DNA of 64,000 nucleotides from Caulobacteraceae bacterium (GCA_030446805.1 JAUJMO010000001.1:1135241-1199240), one strand, 5' to 3'; positions 8,474 through 17,144 are shown, counted from the stretch's first letter. The notes: generated by a model not told the origin, from the letters alone. Numbers and translations are program-made.

Positions 8474-9091
8474 TCACTCCGCCAGGAGGGCGCCGATTAG
8501 AGCCTGCGCCTCCGGACTGTCCCACTCGGCTGCGCCGGCTAGACGGGCTCGTTCCCGCCCCTGACCGTCGTAGATCACGGTGGTGGGCATGCCTTGCGCC
8601 TTCATGGCGAAGGCGATCGCGAAGCTCGGGTCATGGTGGAACGGCAGGGGAGCGTGGTCGGCGATGAAGGCGCGCGCCTGATCGATGCGACCGACCGGGT
8701 CCAGGCTGATGGGCGTCACGCTGACGCGGTCGCCGTGCGAGCGGGCCAGGGCGGCCAGGGTCGGCATCTCCAGCTTGCACGGTGCGCAGTTGGTGGCCCA
8801 CAGATTAACCACCTTCACCTTCCCCGGGAGGTCGCGGATCTGAACGGCTTGACCCGCCGGGCCCTGGAACCTGTTGGCCGGGGCGGGCGTGGGCGCTTCG
8901 GCGATCTGCAGCCGGACCAGGGAGCCCCGGGCGAAACCGCCCAGCCCCGTGTAGTCCGGCCGGCTCGCCGCCTGAAGCACTATCCATGCGCTGGCGACCA
9001 GGCCTAGGGCGAGGGCGGCCCAGATCGGCCATCCCAAGCGCGCGCGCGGCGCGGCTTGCGGGGATTGAGGGGAGCTGTGCGGCGAACTCAC
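8474..9091 (-). CDS. Membrane-anchored TlpA/ResA-like thioredoxin
   Basis: Periplasmic thiol-disulphide oxidoreductase of 205 residues: one N-terminal membrane anchor (residues 21-41), then a thioredoxin fold with the active site C102-A-P-C105 (WATNCAPCKLEMPTL) and the cis-Pro region QGMPTTVIYD. Such proteins reduce apo-cytochrome c or other periplasmic disulphides. The GTG at 9091 is chosen because a GGAGG lies eight bases upstream and the anchor follows; the upstream open frame overlaps the divergent lipoprotein gene. Confidence 0.88.
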   Translation of the reverse strand: MSSPHSSPQSPQAAPRARLGWPIWAALALGLVASAWIVLQAASRPDYTGLGGFARGSLVRLQIAEAPTPAPANRFQGPAGQAVQIRDLPGKVKVVNLWATNCAPCKLEMPTLAALARSHGDRVSVTPISLDPVGRIDQARAFIADHAPLPFHHDPSFAIAFAMKAQGMPTTVIYDGQGRERARLAGAAEWDSPEAQALIGALLAE

Positions 9092-9149
9092 GCTTGGGGC
9101 CTCCGGGGTGTTCGGCTTATGTAGGCGCCTCACCTCGGAGCGCCGCCTC

Positions 9150-9428
9150 ATGTCTGCTCGTCTTCTTCTGCTCGCCGGTGTAGCCGTCGTCCTGGCGGCG
9201 TGCGGCAAGCAAGGCGAGCTGCAGCGGCCCGGCCCCCTGTTCGGCCAGGCCCGCCCCGTGTTCCCGTCCGATGTTGGACGCGGATCGCCGGACGAAACCT
9301 CGCCTGCCGAGAACGAGCAGGAAGACCGGGAGGCCGGCCTGCCCTCCCCCGACGAGGAGACGCGCCCGCGCGATCCCAGCATACCCGCGCAACGCGCGGC
9401 GCCCGTCAACATACCGCCGACGCGCTGA
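9150..9428 (+). CDS. LptM/YifL-like small lipoprotein
   Basis: A 92-residue lipoprotein with signal peptide and lipobox LAA-Cys (residue 18), followed by GKQGELQRPGPLF, which resembles the CGxKGPLYxP signature of LptM (YifL), a lipoprotein that helps the LPS translocon LptDE mature in enterobacteria. The rest is acidic and probably disordered. In relatives I recall such a gene between argH and lysA; neither is present here. It overlaps the promoter region of the divergent TlpA-like gene. Confidence 0.75.
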   Translation: MSARLLLLAGVAVVLAACGKQGELQRPGPLFGQARPVFPSDVGRGSPDETSPAENEQEDREAGLPSPDEETRPRDPSIPAQRAAPVNIPPTR

Positions 9429-9432
9429 CCTC

Positions 9433-9954
9433 TCAGTCCAGCGCGGCGATGTCCGGGAAACCGCGATAGCGTCCGGCCGCGTCCATGCCGTACCCAACGA
9501 GATAGCGGGCCGGCGCCTCCCAACCCACGACGTCCGGTTCGATCTTGCGCGGGTGCGGCCAGGGCTTGCGCGCGAAAACGGCGGTCAGAACTTCCTGGGC
9601 GCCCGCCTCGGTGGCCAGCCGTACGCTTTCGCGGAGCGACAGGCCCGAGTCGAACACGTCGTCCATCAACAGGACGCGCCGCCCCTCGACCGGGCGCTGG
9701 AAACGCGCGCGCACAAGCACGGTGCCCCCGCTGTGCCGATCATCCCCATAGGAGGCCAGCCACAGCGCGTCGAAACTCGGGTGGCGGCCCAGCCGGGCCA
9801 AGGCGCGGGTGAAATCCGCGGCGAACCAGAGCCCGCCGGTGAGCAGGCACACGGCCACGGTGTCGTCGTCAATGCGGGGCGCCATCGCGGCCGCCATGGC
9901 GGTGACCCGCCGAGCGACCTCCGCTTCGGGCAAGATGACGACGGGTTCGCTCAA
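9433..9954 (-). CDS. hpt: Hypoxanthine phosphoribosyltransferase-like protein
   Basis: Purine salvage enzyme converting hypoxanthine or guanine and PRPP to IMP or GMP. The 173-residue protein shows the type I phosphoribosyltransferase order: LLTGG, flexible loop ASYGDDRHSGG, the PRPP loop VLLMDDVFDSGLSL and the base-specific VGYGMDAAGRYR near the C-terminus, as in HPRT. The PRPP loop reads DDVFDSG instead of the commoner EDIIDTG. Its ATG overlaps the stop of the zinc-ribbon gene upstream (ATGA), a pairing often seen in related bacteria. Confidence 0.9.
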   Translation of the reverse strand: MSEPVVILPEAEVARRVTAMAAAMAPRIDDDTVAVCLLTGGLWFAADFTRALARLGRHPSFDALWLASYGDDRHSGGTVLVRARFQRPVEGRRVLLMDDVFDSGLSLRESVRLATEAGAQEVLTAVFARKPWPHPRKIEPDVVGWEAPARYLVGYGMDAAGRYRGFPDIAALD

Positions 9955-10886
9955 TGCTCGGCGCCGTGCGCGGCCCGCATGGCGGGCGCGTGCGGCGGCT
10001 CGCCGGGCGGGGGCTTCCCGTGCCCCTCGGCGTGTTCCGGGGCGTGAGCGGCGACCGCAGGATGGGTTGCAGGCGCGTGCGCCGGCTCGCCGTGCGATGC
10101 GGGCTCCCCATGAGCGGGTTCGGCGTGAGCCTCCGCAGGTCCGTGCGCTTTCGCGTGTCCGTGGTCCTGTGCAGCTCCATGGCCTTTGGCGGCTCCGTGG
10201 CCCGTCTCCGCGTGCGCCTCCTCCTCCCGGCCCAGTTCGAAGCTGATCTCGACGTCCTGGACGCTTTCCGGAGGGTTGTGCAGCTTGGCCACGAAGGTGC
10301 GCGCGCCGCCCGGAGGAATATCGGCGTTGGTGACCTGAAAGACGCGGGCGCCCAGGTCGTTCTCCGCCCCGTCCAGCAGGCTGAAACGCAGGGGCGGCGA
10401 GGCCACGGGCTTGTTGCGCACATTGCGCAGCTTACCCGTCACCAACACCGTGGGCCGGCCGTTCTCCCAGCCGACCTGGGCTTTCTGGTCCTCGATCACC
10501 AGGCCCACGCTGTTCACCGTCAGACCCAGCCCGGCGTAGGCGCTTGCGGTTTTCGGCCACACGGCCACAACATCGTCGCGGCCCAGCACCACGCTGGCGA
10601 CCGCCAGGAGAAAGCCGGCCGCCGCTCCACCCAGGACCAGACCGGAGCGCGCCGTCCGACGTCCCAGCTTTTGGGCCGCAATTCGCTCCCGAAAGGCGCG
10701 GGGCAGGTCGTCGGCAGGTGCGGGCGGCGGCTCCGGCGTGGGCGCACGGTCCAGCTCCAGAGCGGTCTCGCGCTCCGCGCGCCAGGTCAGGCCGCAACTG
10801 GTGCAGCGCACGGTCCGGCCTTCGGGCCCGACGCTGTTGTCGGCCACGGAATAGCGGGTGGCGCATTCGGGGCAGGTCAGTATCAT
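9951..10886 (-). CDS. MJ0042-type zinc-ribbon membrane protein with histidine-rich C-terminal tail
   Basis: A 311-residue protein. Residues 1-35 hold a zinc ribbon with C5-x2-C8 and C28-x2-C31, followed by a Pro-rich linker, a single membrane helix around residues 103-125, and a beta-rich DUF3426-like domain (KLRNVRNKPVASPPLRFSLLD). Residues 221-311 form a tail with 17 His among Ala/Gly/Glu/Pro, probably metal-binding or disordered. Function unknown. The ATG at 10886 begins directly with the zinc ribbon (MILTCPEC). It is translationally coupled to hpt and divergent from ftsE. Confidence 0.87.
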   Translation of the reverse strand: MILTCPECATRYSVADNSVGPEGRTVRCTSCGLTWRAERETALELDRAPTPEPPPAPADDLPRAFRERIAAQKLGRRTARSGLVLGGAAAGFLLAVASVVLGRDDVVAVWPKTASAYAGLGLTVNSVGLVIEDQKAQVGWENGRPTVLVTGKLRNVRNKPVASPPLRFSLLDGAENDLGARVFQVTNADIPPGGARTFVAKLHNPPESVQDVEISFELGREEEAHAETGHGAAKGHGAAQDHGHAKAHGPAEAHAEPAHGEPASHGEPAHAPATHPAVAAHAPEHAEGHGKPPPGEPPHAPAMRAAHGAEH

Positions 10887-10959
10887 CGCCGACGCAGCAT
10901 TCGTGGGGCTTTCCCCTCCTCCGAGGTCGCCGATTATCCTTAACAAGTTCAAAAGAGAG

Positions 10960-11676
10960 GTGGTCGGACCGGGGAGGAATCCTGCACGGTACGAGGGGCC
11001 GGCCGTCCGCTTCGAAAGCGTGGGCCTGAGATACGGCCGTCAACCGGAAACCCTGCGGGACGTCAGCTTCGACCTGGAGCCCGGCTCCTTCACCTTCCTG
11101 ACCGGCGCGTCGGGAGCGGGTAAGACCACCCTGCTGAAGCTGATCTATCTGGCGCTGCGGCCGACCCGCGGGCTGATCACAGCCTTCGGCCAGGACGTGG
11201 CCACCCTGCCCCGCGAGGCCGTGCCGGCGCTGCGGCGGCGGGTGGGCGTGGTCTTCCAGGAGTTCCGGCTGCTGGATCACCTGAGCGCCTTCGACAACGC
11301 CGCCCTGCCGCTCCGGCTGGCCGGGCTGAAGCCCAAGGCCTACCGCGACGACGTGGGCGAGTTGCTGGCCTGGGTGGGCCTGGGCGAGCGCATGCACGCC
11401 ATGCCCGCCACCCTGTCCGGAGGGGAGAAGCAGCGGCTGGCGATCGCGCGCGCGGTGGTCGGCAAACCTGACGTGCTCCTGGCCGACGAGCCCACCGGTA
11501 ATGTCGATCACGACATGGCTTTGCGCATCCTGCGCCTGTTCGTGGAATTGAACCGCCTGGGAACCACCGTGCTGATCGCCAGCCACGACCAAGACCTGGT
11601 GCGCCAATCCGGCAAGCCGGTGATGCACTTGGCCCGCGGCAAGCTCGGCCCCGCCTCCGTCGGGCGGGCTGCGTGA
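10960..11676 (+). CDS. ftsE: Cell-division ATP-binding protein FtsE
   Basis: ABC-type ATPase that, with FtsX, regulates periplasmic peptidoglycan hydrolases at the division site. It shows Walker A GASGAGKTT, the Q-loop in VVFQEFRLL, signature LSGGEKQR, Walker B VLLADEPTGN and the switch His in IASHDQD. The start is uncertain: I use the GTG at 10960 (238 residues, family-like length), because the in-frame ATG at 10858 runs into the divergent zinc-ribbon gene. The ftsX start overlaps the stop codon. Confidence 0.93.
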   Translation: MVGPGRNPARYEGPAVRFESVGLRYGRQPETLRDVSFDLEPGSFTFLTGASGAGKTTLLKLIYLALRPTRGLITAFGQDVATLPREAVPALRRRVGVVFQEFRLLDHLSAFDNAALPLRLAGLKPKAYRDDVGELLAWVGLGERMHAMPATLSGGEKQRLAIARAVVGKPDVLLADEPTGNVDHDMALRILRLFVELNRLGTTVLIASHDQDLVRQSGKPVMHLARGKLGPASVGRAA

Positions 11677-12575
11677 GCGAGAGCAATTTGACGGAGGCCC
11701 GCGCGCGCCTTTGGCGGCCCGCGCCGCTGCTGCCCAAGGAGGACGAGCGGGACGGAGCGCTGGTCTTCGTGGTGGCCGTCCTGTGTTTTCTCGCCTGCGT
11801 CGCCGCCTTGGCGGCTCTGGCGGCCGACAGGGCGGCGACCGGCTGGCGGCGCGAGCTTTCGGGCGAGGTGCTGGTGCAGGCCCGCCCGGGTCCGAACGAG
11901 ACTCCGGCCCTGGCCGCGGAGCGCGCCGCCGCGGCCCTGGCGGGCGTTCCCGGGGTGACGGAGGTCGTGGCTCTGGGTCGCTCGGAGGCGGAGGCCCTGC
12001 TGGAGCCGTGGCTGGGCCGCGGCGGGCTGGAGGATCTGCCCGTGCCCCAACTCGTCGTCGTGGAGCTCGACCGTGAGGCGCCCGCCAGGCGCGGCGCTTT
12101 GGACGCGGCGCTTCAGGCCGACGGGGTGGACGCCGTCATTCACGACTATGAGGCCTATCTCGGAGACGTGCGGCGTGCGGGGAGCCTGGCGCGAGCGGGG
12201 GCGGTGGGCACGGCCGCCCTGATCGCCTGTGCAGCCGCCGCCGTGATCGCCTTCGCCACCCGGGCAGGCATGGCCGCCCGGCGCGAGGTGGTCGAGGTGC
12301 TCCATCTGTCCGGGGCGGAGGACGCCATGCTGGCCCGCCTGTTCCAGGCCCGGTTCGCCAAGCTGGCGGCGGTGGCGGGCGTGATCGGCGCCGGGGGCGC
12401 CGCGGTGATCGCGGCGGGTCTGCGGGCGCTCTCGGGCTCTGGGGGTTTTCTGCCGATCCTACCGGTGGACTGGTCCGACCTGCCCTGGCTTCTGCTATGC
12501 CCGCTGCTCGCGGCCTTCATCGCCGCGCTGTCGGCGCGACGAACCGCGATGGAGCTTCTGGCCGGCTTCGAATGA
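11673..12575 (+). CDS. ftsX: Cell-division permease FtsX
   Basis: Membrane partner of FtsE, 300 residues. One helix near residues 28-50 is followed by an extracytoplasmic domain (about 55-165, the region that contacts amidase activators or hydrolases), then three helices typical of the FtsX permease family, with ARREVVEVLHLSGAEDAMLARLFQ-type cytoplasmic coupling loop between the second and third. The start is a GTG overlapping the ftsE stop as GTGA (11673-11676). Confidence 0.93.
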   Translation: MSESNLTEARARLWRPAPLLPKEDERDGALVFVVAVLCFLACVAALAALAADRAATGWRRELSGEVLVQARPGPNETPALAAERAAAALAGVPGVTEVVALGRSEAEALLEPWLGRGGLEDLPVPQLVVVELDREAPARRGALDAALQADGVDAVIHDYEAYLGDVRRAGSLARAGAVGTAALIACAAAAVIAFATRAGMAARREVVEVLHLSGAEDAMLARLFQARFAKLAAVAGVIGAGGAAVIAAGLRALSGSGGFLPILPVDWSDLPWLLLCPLLAAFIAALSARRTAMELLAGFE

Positions 12576-12585
12576 GGGCAGCTGT

Positions 12586-13239
12586 TTGAAAAGCCTGGCC
12601 ACCGTGCTTGTCCTGCTCTTCATCTGGGTGGTGGGACTCACCGCCTTCGCCGACCGGGTGGACCGCTACGCGCCCGTGACCAACGCGCCTTCCGCCGACG
12701 CCATTGTGGCTCTCACGGGCGCGTCGGATGTGCGCATCGAAACCGCCATGCGGCTGCTGGAGGCCAAGAAGGGTCGGCGGATGCTGGTCTCGGGAGTCCA
12801 TCGCGACGCCACGCGGGAGGACATCCGCAACGTGACCCGCGGTTACGGCGAGCTCTACGACTGCTGCGTGGACCTCGACTACGAGGCGGAGACAACGCTG
12901 GGCAACGCCCAGCACACGGCGCAATGGGCCCGGGCGCGGGATTATGACAGCCTGGTCCTGGTCACCAGCGACTTCCACATGGCCCGCGCCCTGCTGGAGC
13001 TGAAGGCCGCCCTGCCGGGCGTGGTGCTGCGGCCTTACGCCATCGAAACGGACACGGTGGACGCCGCGCGTTGGTGGGTCACGGGCGAAAGCGCGCGGCG
13101 CATGACGCTGGAGTATTCCAAATACCTGGTGGTGCTCTTCAGGGAGCTGATCCTGAGCCTTGATGGAGAGGAACCCCGGTCGGCGGCGTCGACCTCGCCG
13201 TCGGAAACCGGGCGCCTGCAGATCGAGACATTCGAGTGA
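12586..13239 (+). CDS. YdcF/DUF218 family membrane-associated protein
   Basis: A 217-residue DUF218 protein with one N-terminal helix (residues 4-22). The family core shows ADAIVALTGA, LLEAKKGRRMLVSG, the TLGNAQHTAQWA segment and the strongly conserved VTSDFHMARA. DUF218 proteins such as ElyC and SanA are implicated in envelope polysaccharide metabolism, though the reaction is unclear. It starts with TTG (12586), just after ftsX, and ends overlapping plsC as GTGA. Confidence 0.87.
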   Translation: MKSLATVLVLLFIWVVGLTAFADRVDRYAPVTNAPSADAIVALTGASDVRIETAMRLLEAKKGRRMLVSGVHRDATREDIRNVTRGYGELYDCCVDLDYEAETTLGNAQHTAQWARARDYDSLVLVTSDFHMARALLELKAALPGVVLRPYAIETDTVDAARWWVTGESARRMTLEYSKYLVVLFRELILSLDGEEPRSAASTSPSETGRLQIETFE

Positions 13240-13958
13240 GCCAGGTCCGCTCGGCGGTGTTCTACATTTGGTTGTTCGCGGTGATTGCGGTGATGGCGGT
13301 CGTGTGTGCGCCCTGCTTGCTGCTGCCGCGCCGGGCGCTGACGACGGGGCAAAGGGTCTGGGCCGCTCTCGTCCTGGGAGGACTGCGCGTGATCTGCGGG
13401 GTCCGGGTCGAGGCGCGTGGGCTGGAGCACCGGCCCCCAGGGCCCGGGCTGATCGCGGCCAAGCACCAGTCGATGCTGGACGGCATCGCGCCCTTCGCCT
13501 TTCTTCGGGACCCGAGCTTCGTCCTCAAGAAGGAACTGTTGGCCAACCCGGTGTACGGGGCCTATGGCCGCAAGGCGGAGCTGGTGAGCCTGGACCGCGA
13601 GGGCGGGGCTGCAGCCCTGAAAGCGCTGATCACCGAGGTGCGGGACCGGCTGGGCAAGGGGCGCCCCGTGATCATCTTTCCGGAAGGGACGCGGCGGCCC
13701 CCCGGTGGCGTGCCCGACTACAAGCCGGGCGTGGCCGGTGTATATCGCGAGCTGGAGGGACCGGTGGTCCCGATGGCGACGAACTCGGGCCTGCGATGGC
13801 CTGCGAAGGGATGGGTGATGCGGCCAGGCGTGGCGATCTATGAGTTTCTGCCTCCCATCGCGCCGGGCCTCAAGCGGGGCGCCTTCATGGCCGAACTGCA
13901 GAGCCGGGCCGAAACCGCCTCCGAAGCCCTGCGCATGGAGGGCGAAGCCCGTGGCTGA
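13236..13958 (+). CDS. plsC: 1-acyl-sn-glycerol-3-phosphate acyltransferase (PlsC-like)
   Basis: Transfers an acyl chain to lysophosphatidic acid to make phosphatidic acid at the inner membrane. The 240-residue protein has a hydrophobic N-terminus, the catalytic H77-x4-D82 (AKHQSMLDG) and the substrate motif FPEGTR. GTG start overlapping the DUF218 stop. The same order ftsE-ftsX-ydcF-plsC recurs in Caulobacterales, tying phospholipid synthesis to division genes. Confidence 0.93.
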   Translation: MSQVRSAVFYIWLFAVIAVMAVVCAPCLLLPRRALTTGQRVWAALVLGGLRVICGVRVEARGLEHRPPGPGLIAAKHQSMLDGIAPFAFLRDPSFVLKKELLANPVYGAYGRKAELVSLDREGGAAALKALITEVRDRLGKGRPVIIFPEGTRRPPGGVPDYKPGVAGVYRELEGPVVPMATNSGLRWPAKGWVMRPGVAIYEFLPPIAPGLKRGAFMAELQSRAETASEALRMEGEARG

Positions 13959-14970
13959 AGCCGAAGGTCGCCCGACCCGCAATTGGCTGCTGATCCCCTT
14001 GGCGCTGGCGGCGACCGGCTTGGTCGCCTGGAGCGCCTATTGGTGGGTCGCTCGGGACCGGCTGCTGAACGCCCTGGACCAAGCCGTCGCGGCCCAGGAG
14101 GCCCAGGGCCGCAGGATCGAGTGGGCCAGCCGCAAGGTCGAGGGTTATCCCTTCCGGTTGAAGATCGTGCTGCGGCAGGCGCGGGTGGCGTCCCCGTCCG
14201 GCTGGGCCCTGCGGGCCCCCCAGCTGGAGGCCCAGGCCAATGCCTACCGCCTGACCCGCTGGGTCGCATCCGCGCCCGAGGGCGTCGTCGTTCTGCGGCC
14301 GGAGGCGGGCCCCTTGCACGTGCAGGGCCGCCTCTTGCGCGCCAGCCTGTCGGGCGTGAACAGCGTTCCGCCGCGGATCTCGGTGGAAGGAGCCGACCTC
14401 CGCTTCGTCCCGCTGGAGGGCGCAGAGCCCTTCCTGCTGGCCGGGGCCGAGCGTGCGGAATTCCACCTGCGCCCCGCGCCGGAGGGGGATGAGGCCGCCC
14501 TGCTGTTCCGGGTGCGCGGGGGACTGCCCCGGCCTGCAGGACTGATGGCCTTTGTGTCCGGGAGCCAGCCCACCAACTTCGTGTGGGACTCGCGGGTGTC
14601 GCAGATCGGCGCGCTCCAGGGGCGGAGTTGGGCCGACGCGGTTCGCAACTGGACCCGGGCGGGCGGACGCATGCGGGTCGCCAGCGCCAGCCTGCAGGCC
14701 GGCGACCTGCGGGCGCGCAACACGGGGGGAGTCCTCTCGGTGGGGTCGGACGGGCGTTTGCGCGGAAGCCTGGACGTGATGATGAACCGGCCGTTGCAGG
14801 CGCTCTCGGCCCTGGGCCGGATCGAACAAGCCGACCCCAACGCCATCGGGGCGGCGACGGTGGTCGCGCGTACCCGGGGCGACGCCAACGTCGAGCTCGC
14901 GCTCGGGTTCGAAGCCGGGCAGTTCACAGTGGGACCTGTCGCCGTAGCCCCCGCCCCCAAGGTCTTCTGA
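13951..14970 (+). CDS. DUF2125 domain protein
   Basis: A 339-residue protein of unknown function with one N-terminal membrane helix (about residues 10-30) and a large beta-rich extracytoplasmic region. Phrases such as RRIEWASRKVEGYPFRLKI and PNAIGAATVVARTRGD are typical of DUF2125 proteins, distantly like AsmA-type envelope proteins. The GTG at 13951 overlaps the plsC end by eight bases. Confidence 0.82.
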   Translation: MAEAEGRPTRNWLLIPLALAATGLVAWSAYWWVARDRLLNALDQAVAAQEAQGRRIEWASRKVEGYPFRLKIVLRQARVASPSGWALRAPQLEAQANAYRLTRWVASAPEGVVVLRPEAGPLHVQGRLLRASLSGVNSVPPRISVEGADLRFVPLEGAEPFLLAGAERAEFHLRPAPEGDEAALLFRVRGGLPRPAGLMAFVSGSQPTNFVWDSRVSQIGALQGRSWADAVRNWTRAGGRMRVASASLQAGDLRARNTGGVLSVGSDGRLRGSLDVMMNRPLQALSALGRIEQADPNAIGAATVVARTRGDANVELALGFEAGQFTVGPVAVAPAPKVF

Positions 14971-15029
14971 GGGGCGCCGCTCGGCGGGCGCCGCTTCTCC
15001 CAGCCAGGGGAACGGGCTAAGTCGCGCCC

Positions 15030-16124
15030 ATGCACACCGCCCCCCAGCCGAAGCCCGGCATTCTCGAGATCAGTCCCTACGTCCCCGGCAAGGCCAAGGC
15101 GCAGGGCTTCGAGAAGCCGCTGAAGCTTTCGGCCAACGAGAATCCGCTGGGCTGCAGCCCGGCGGCGCAGCAGGCCTACCAGGCGGCGGCGAACCAACTG
15201 AGCCTTTATCCCGACCCGCGCGCGACCATCCTGCGCGAGGCCATCGCCCGCCGTCACCGGTTGAACGCCAAAGGCCTGATCTTCGGCATCGGCTCCGACG
15301 AGATCTTCACCCTGCTCTGCCAGACCTTTTGCGAGCCGGGCGACAACGTCGTGCAGTTCGAGTTCGGCTTCTTCGCCTACCGCATCGCCGGCCGCGCCGC
15401 CGGAGCGCAGATGCGTTTCGCACCCGAGGGCGATCTCCGCCGCGGCGTGGACCGCCTGCTGGCCGAGGTGGACGAGCGCACTCGGGTGATCTTCCTCGAC
15501 AACCCAGGCAATCCGAACGGAGCGCTGGTTCCGGCCGCGGAGGTGCGCCGGCTGCACGCCGCCCTGCCCCCGCACGTGATCCTGGTGCTGGACGGCGCCT
15601 ACGCCGAGTTCGTCACCGGCGCCGACTACGAGGACGGGGTGGCGCTGGCGCGTGAGACGTCCAACGTCATCACCACACGGACCTTTTCCAAGCTCCACGG
15701 CCTGGCGGGGCTGCGCGTGGGCTGGGCCTATGGACCCGAGGCGCTGATCGACGCCATGGACCGCATCCGTGCGCCCTTCAACACCTCCGTGCCGGGCCAG
15801 CTGGCCTGCGCGGAGGCGGTGTTCGATGAGGACTTCCAGAAGCGCTCGGTAGAGCTGGTCGAGCGGTGGCGCCCGTGGCTGGAGCAGCAGATCGGCGGAC
15901 TGGGTTTCGAGACCTATCCGTCGTTCGCCAACTTCGTCCTGGTCCGGTTCCCGGAGACCCCTGGCCGCTCGGCGGGTCACGTCGAGGCCCATCTGGCCTC
16001 CCGAGGCGTGCTCGTCCGCGCGCTGGCCAACTACGGGCTGCCGGACTTCCTGCGGATCACCGTGGGCACGGAGGAACAGAACCGCCAGCTGATCGACGCT
16101 TTGGCCGAGGTGGCCGCACTCTAG
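15030..16124 (+). CDS. hisC: Histidinol-phosphate aminotransferase
   Basis: PLP-dependent fold-type I aminotransferase of the histidine pathway, often also active on aromatic amino acids. The 364-residue protein shows [10 protein letters not shown] at the N-terminus, [16 protein letters not shown] and the PLP lysine K221 in [17 protein letters not shown]. Its TAG stop (16122-16124) lies exactly at the left junction of the IS630 element; the T and A belong to the target duplication. A tyrC (arogenate/prephenate dehydrogenase) gene, a common downstream partner, is absent. Confidence 0.95.
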   Translation: MHTAPQPKPGILEISPYVPGKAKAQGFEKPLKLSANENPLGCSPAAQQAYQAAANQLSLYPDPRATILREAIARRHRLNAKGLIFGIGSDEIFTLLCQTFCEPGDNVVQFEFGFFAYRIAGRAAGAQMRFAPEGDLRRGVDRLLAEVDERTRVIFLDNPGNPNGALVPAAEVRRLHAALPPHVILVLDGAYAEFVTGADYEDGVALARETSNVITTRTFSKLHGLAGLRVGWAYGPEALIDAMDRIRAPFNTSVPGQLACAEAVFDEDFQKRSVELVERWRPWLEQQIGGLGFETYPSFANFVLVRFPETPGRSAGHVEAHLASRGVLVRALANYGLPDFLRITVGTEEQNRQLIDALAEVAAL

Positions 16125-16134
16125 AGCGGTTTTC
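16124..16134. repeat. Left terminal inverted repeat of the IS630 element
   Basis: GAGCGGTTTTC, perfectly inverted at 17134-17144. With the flanking CTCTA the identity extends to 16 bases (16119-16134 against 17134-17149), because the target itself is the palindrome CTCTAGAG. Confidence 0.9.
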
Positions 16135-16136
16135 GA

Positions 16137-17053
16137 TCACGTAGGGCCGTATCCGCAAGCGGTGAAGTAGTTGGCGCATTCGGTGGGGGTGAAGGCGTCG
16201 AGGAAGCGGCCGATGGCGGTCCAGAGGCCCTCGACGGTTCGCTCGGCGGCCTTGCGCAGCAGCGCCTTGAGCTTTTGGAGAAGGCCTTCTCGATGGGGTT
16301 GAAGTCGGGGCTGTAGGGCGGGAGGTAGAGCAGTTGAGCGCCGGAAGCGTGGATCATCTCGCGCACTCTCGGCCCTTTGTGGCTGGACAGGTTCGGGCAC
16401 GAGCACCTTCTTGAGGTAGACCTCGAAGGCGTCGCGGTTGATCGGGCCGTCGAGCACGAAGGGGGCGACCAGGCCGCAGGTGCGGATGCCCGCCACGAAG
16501 GTGGTGGTCTTCCAATGGCCGTGCGGCGCCCCGGCCCGCAGCCGCTTGCCTTGCGGCGCCCGCCCGTGGGTGCGGGTCATGTTGGTTGACGCCCAGGTCT
16601 CGTCGATGAACACCAGGCGCTCAGGGTCGAGGTCGAGCTGGCCCTCGAACCAGTCCTGGCGCCGCTTCAGGATGTCGGGACGGTCCTGCTCTTGAGCGTG
16701 CGCGATCTTTTTTTGCGCGTGATCTTGTGGCGGCGGAAGAAGCGCCAGAGCGCGGCGATGCTGACGGGAGCGCCCTGGCCGGCGAGCTTCTCCTTCAACT
16801 CCGAGAGGGTGGCGTCGGGAACCTCCGCCAGCGCCGCATGGATCAACGCCGCGTGGGCCTCGGTCTTGTGTGAGAGCCGGTCCCCGCCCTGCGGCCGGGG
16901 CCGGGCGTCGCCGCCCGACCGACGCAGGGCCACCCAGCGGATCGCACTCGACGGGCTAACCCCGAAGCGCTCCGCCGCCTGACGGCACGACAGCCCTCCA
17001 TCCACGGCGGCCAGAACACGCGAGCGAAGGTCGAACGACAGCGGCTTGGGCAT
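16137..17053 (-). pseudogene. IS630-family transposase, frameshifted and internally deleted
   Basis: Three frames together give the transposase. Residues from 17053 to 16667 encode the helix-turn-helix part (SCRQAAERFGVSPSSAIRWV). At 16708-16714 an A7G run on the coding strand allows a -1 shift into the frame with KIAHAQEQDRPDIL and the first catalytic Asp (VFIDETWAST). Near 16390 a deletion of about 30-35 bases has removed the segment that should hold the second catalytic Asp (VVMDN) and shifts the frame; the part with [11 protein letters not shown] and YSPDFNPIE follows. A further shift at about 16272-16276 returns to the previous frame. The second and third changes look inactivating; the first is probably natural programmed frameshifting. 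Confidence 0.88.
16707..16714 (-). promoter_or_regulatory. Candidate -1 ribosomal frameshift site of the IS630 transposase
   Basis: On the coding strand AAAAAAAG sits at the point where the helix-turn-helix frame must pass to the catalytic frame. Slippage back by one base on A-AAA-AAG gives a continuous family-like protein. Several IS630-family elements are known to use such a signal. No stem-loop was confirmed downstream. Confidence 0.6.
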
Positions 17054-17133
17054 GCGGGCCGGCCTCCCTCGCCAGCCCCGACCCTGAATCAGATCAAACC
17101 GCCCTTGGGAATCCCGCGCGATTCCACCCGCGT

Positions 17134-17144
17134 GAAAACCGCTC
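17134..17144. repeat. Right terminal inverted repeat of the IS630 element
   Basis: GAAAACCGCTC, the inverse of the left tip. It is followed by the TA duplicate at 17145-17146, which forms part of the stop codon of the adjacent methyltransferase gene. Confidence 0.9.

Larger units (their letters stand above)
16124..17144. mobile_element. Defective IS630-family insertion sequence
   Basis: A 1021-bp element bounded by inverted GAGCGGTTTTC tips (16124-16134 and 17134-17144) and flanked by TA on both sides (16122-16123, 17145-17146), the duplication IS630 elements make at CTAG. It carries a transposase on the minus strand split over frames. The element lies between the convergent ends of hisC and a methyltransferase gene, and both of those genes read their TAG stop across the junction. 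Confidence 0.9.

Noticed and set aside
10858-10959. Upstream ATG of ftsE at 10858 as the true start
   Set aside because: It would overlap the start of the divergent zinc-ribbon gene and add 34 residues without family similarity.
14244-15992. Long minus-strand open frame opposite DUF2125 and hisC
   Set aside because: Antisense to a conserved aminotransferase with no domain features.
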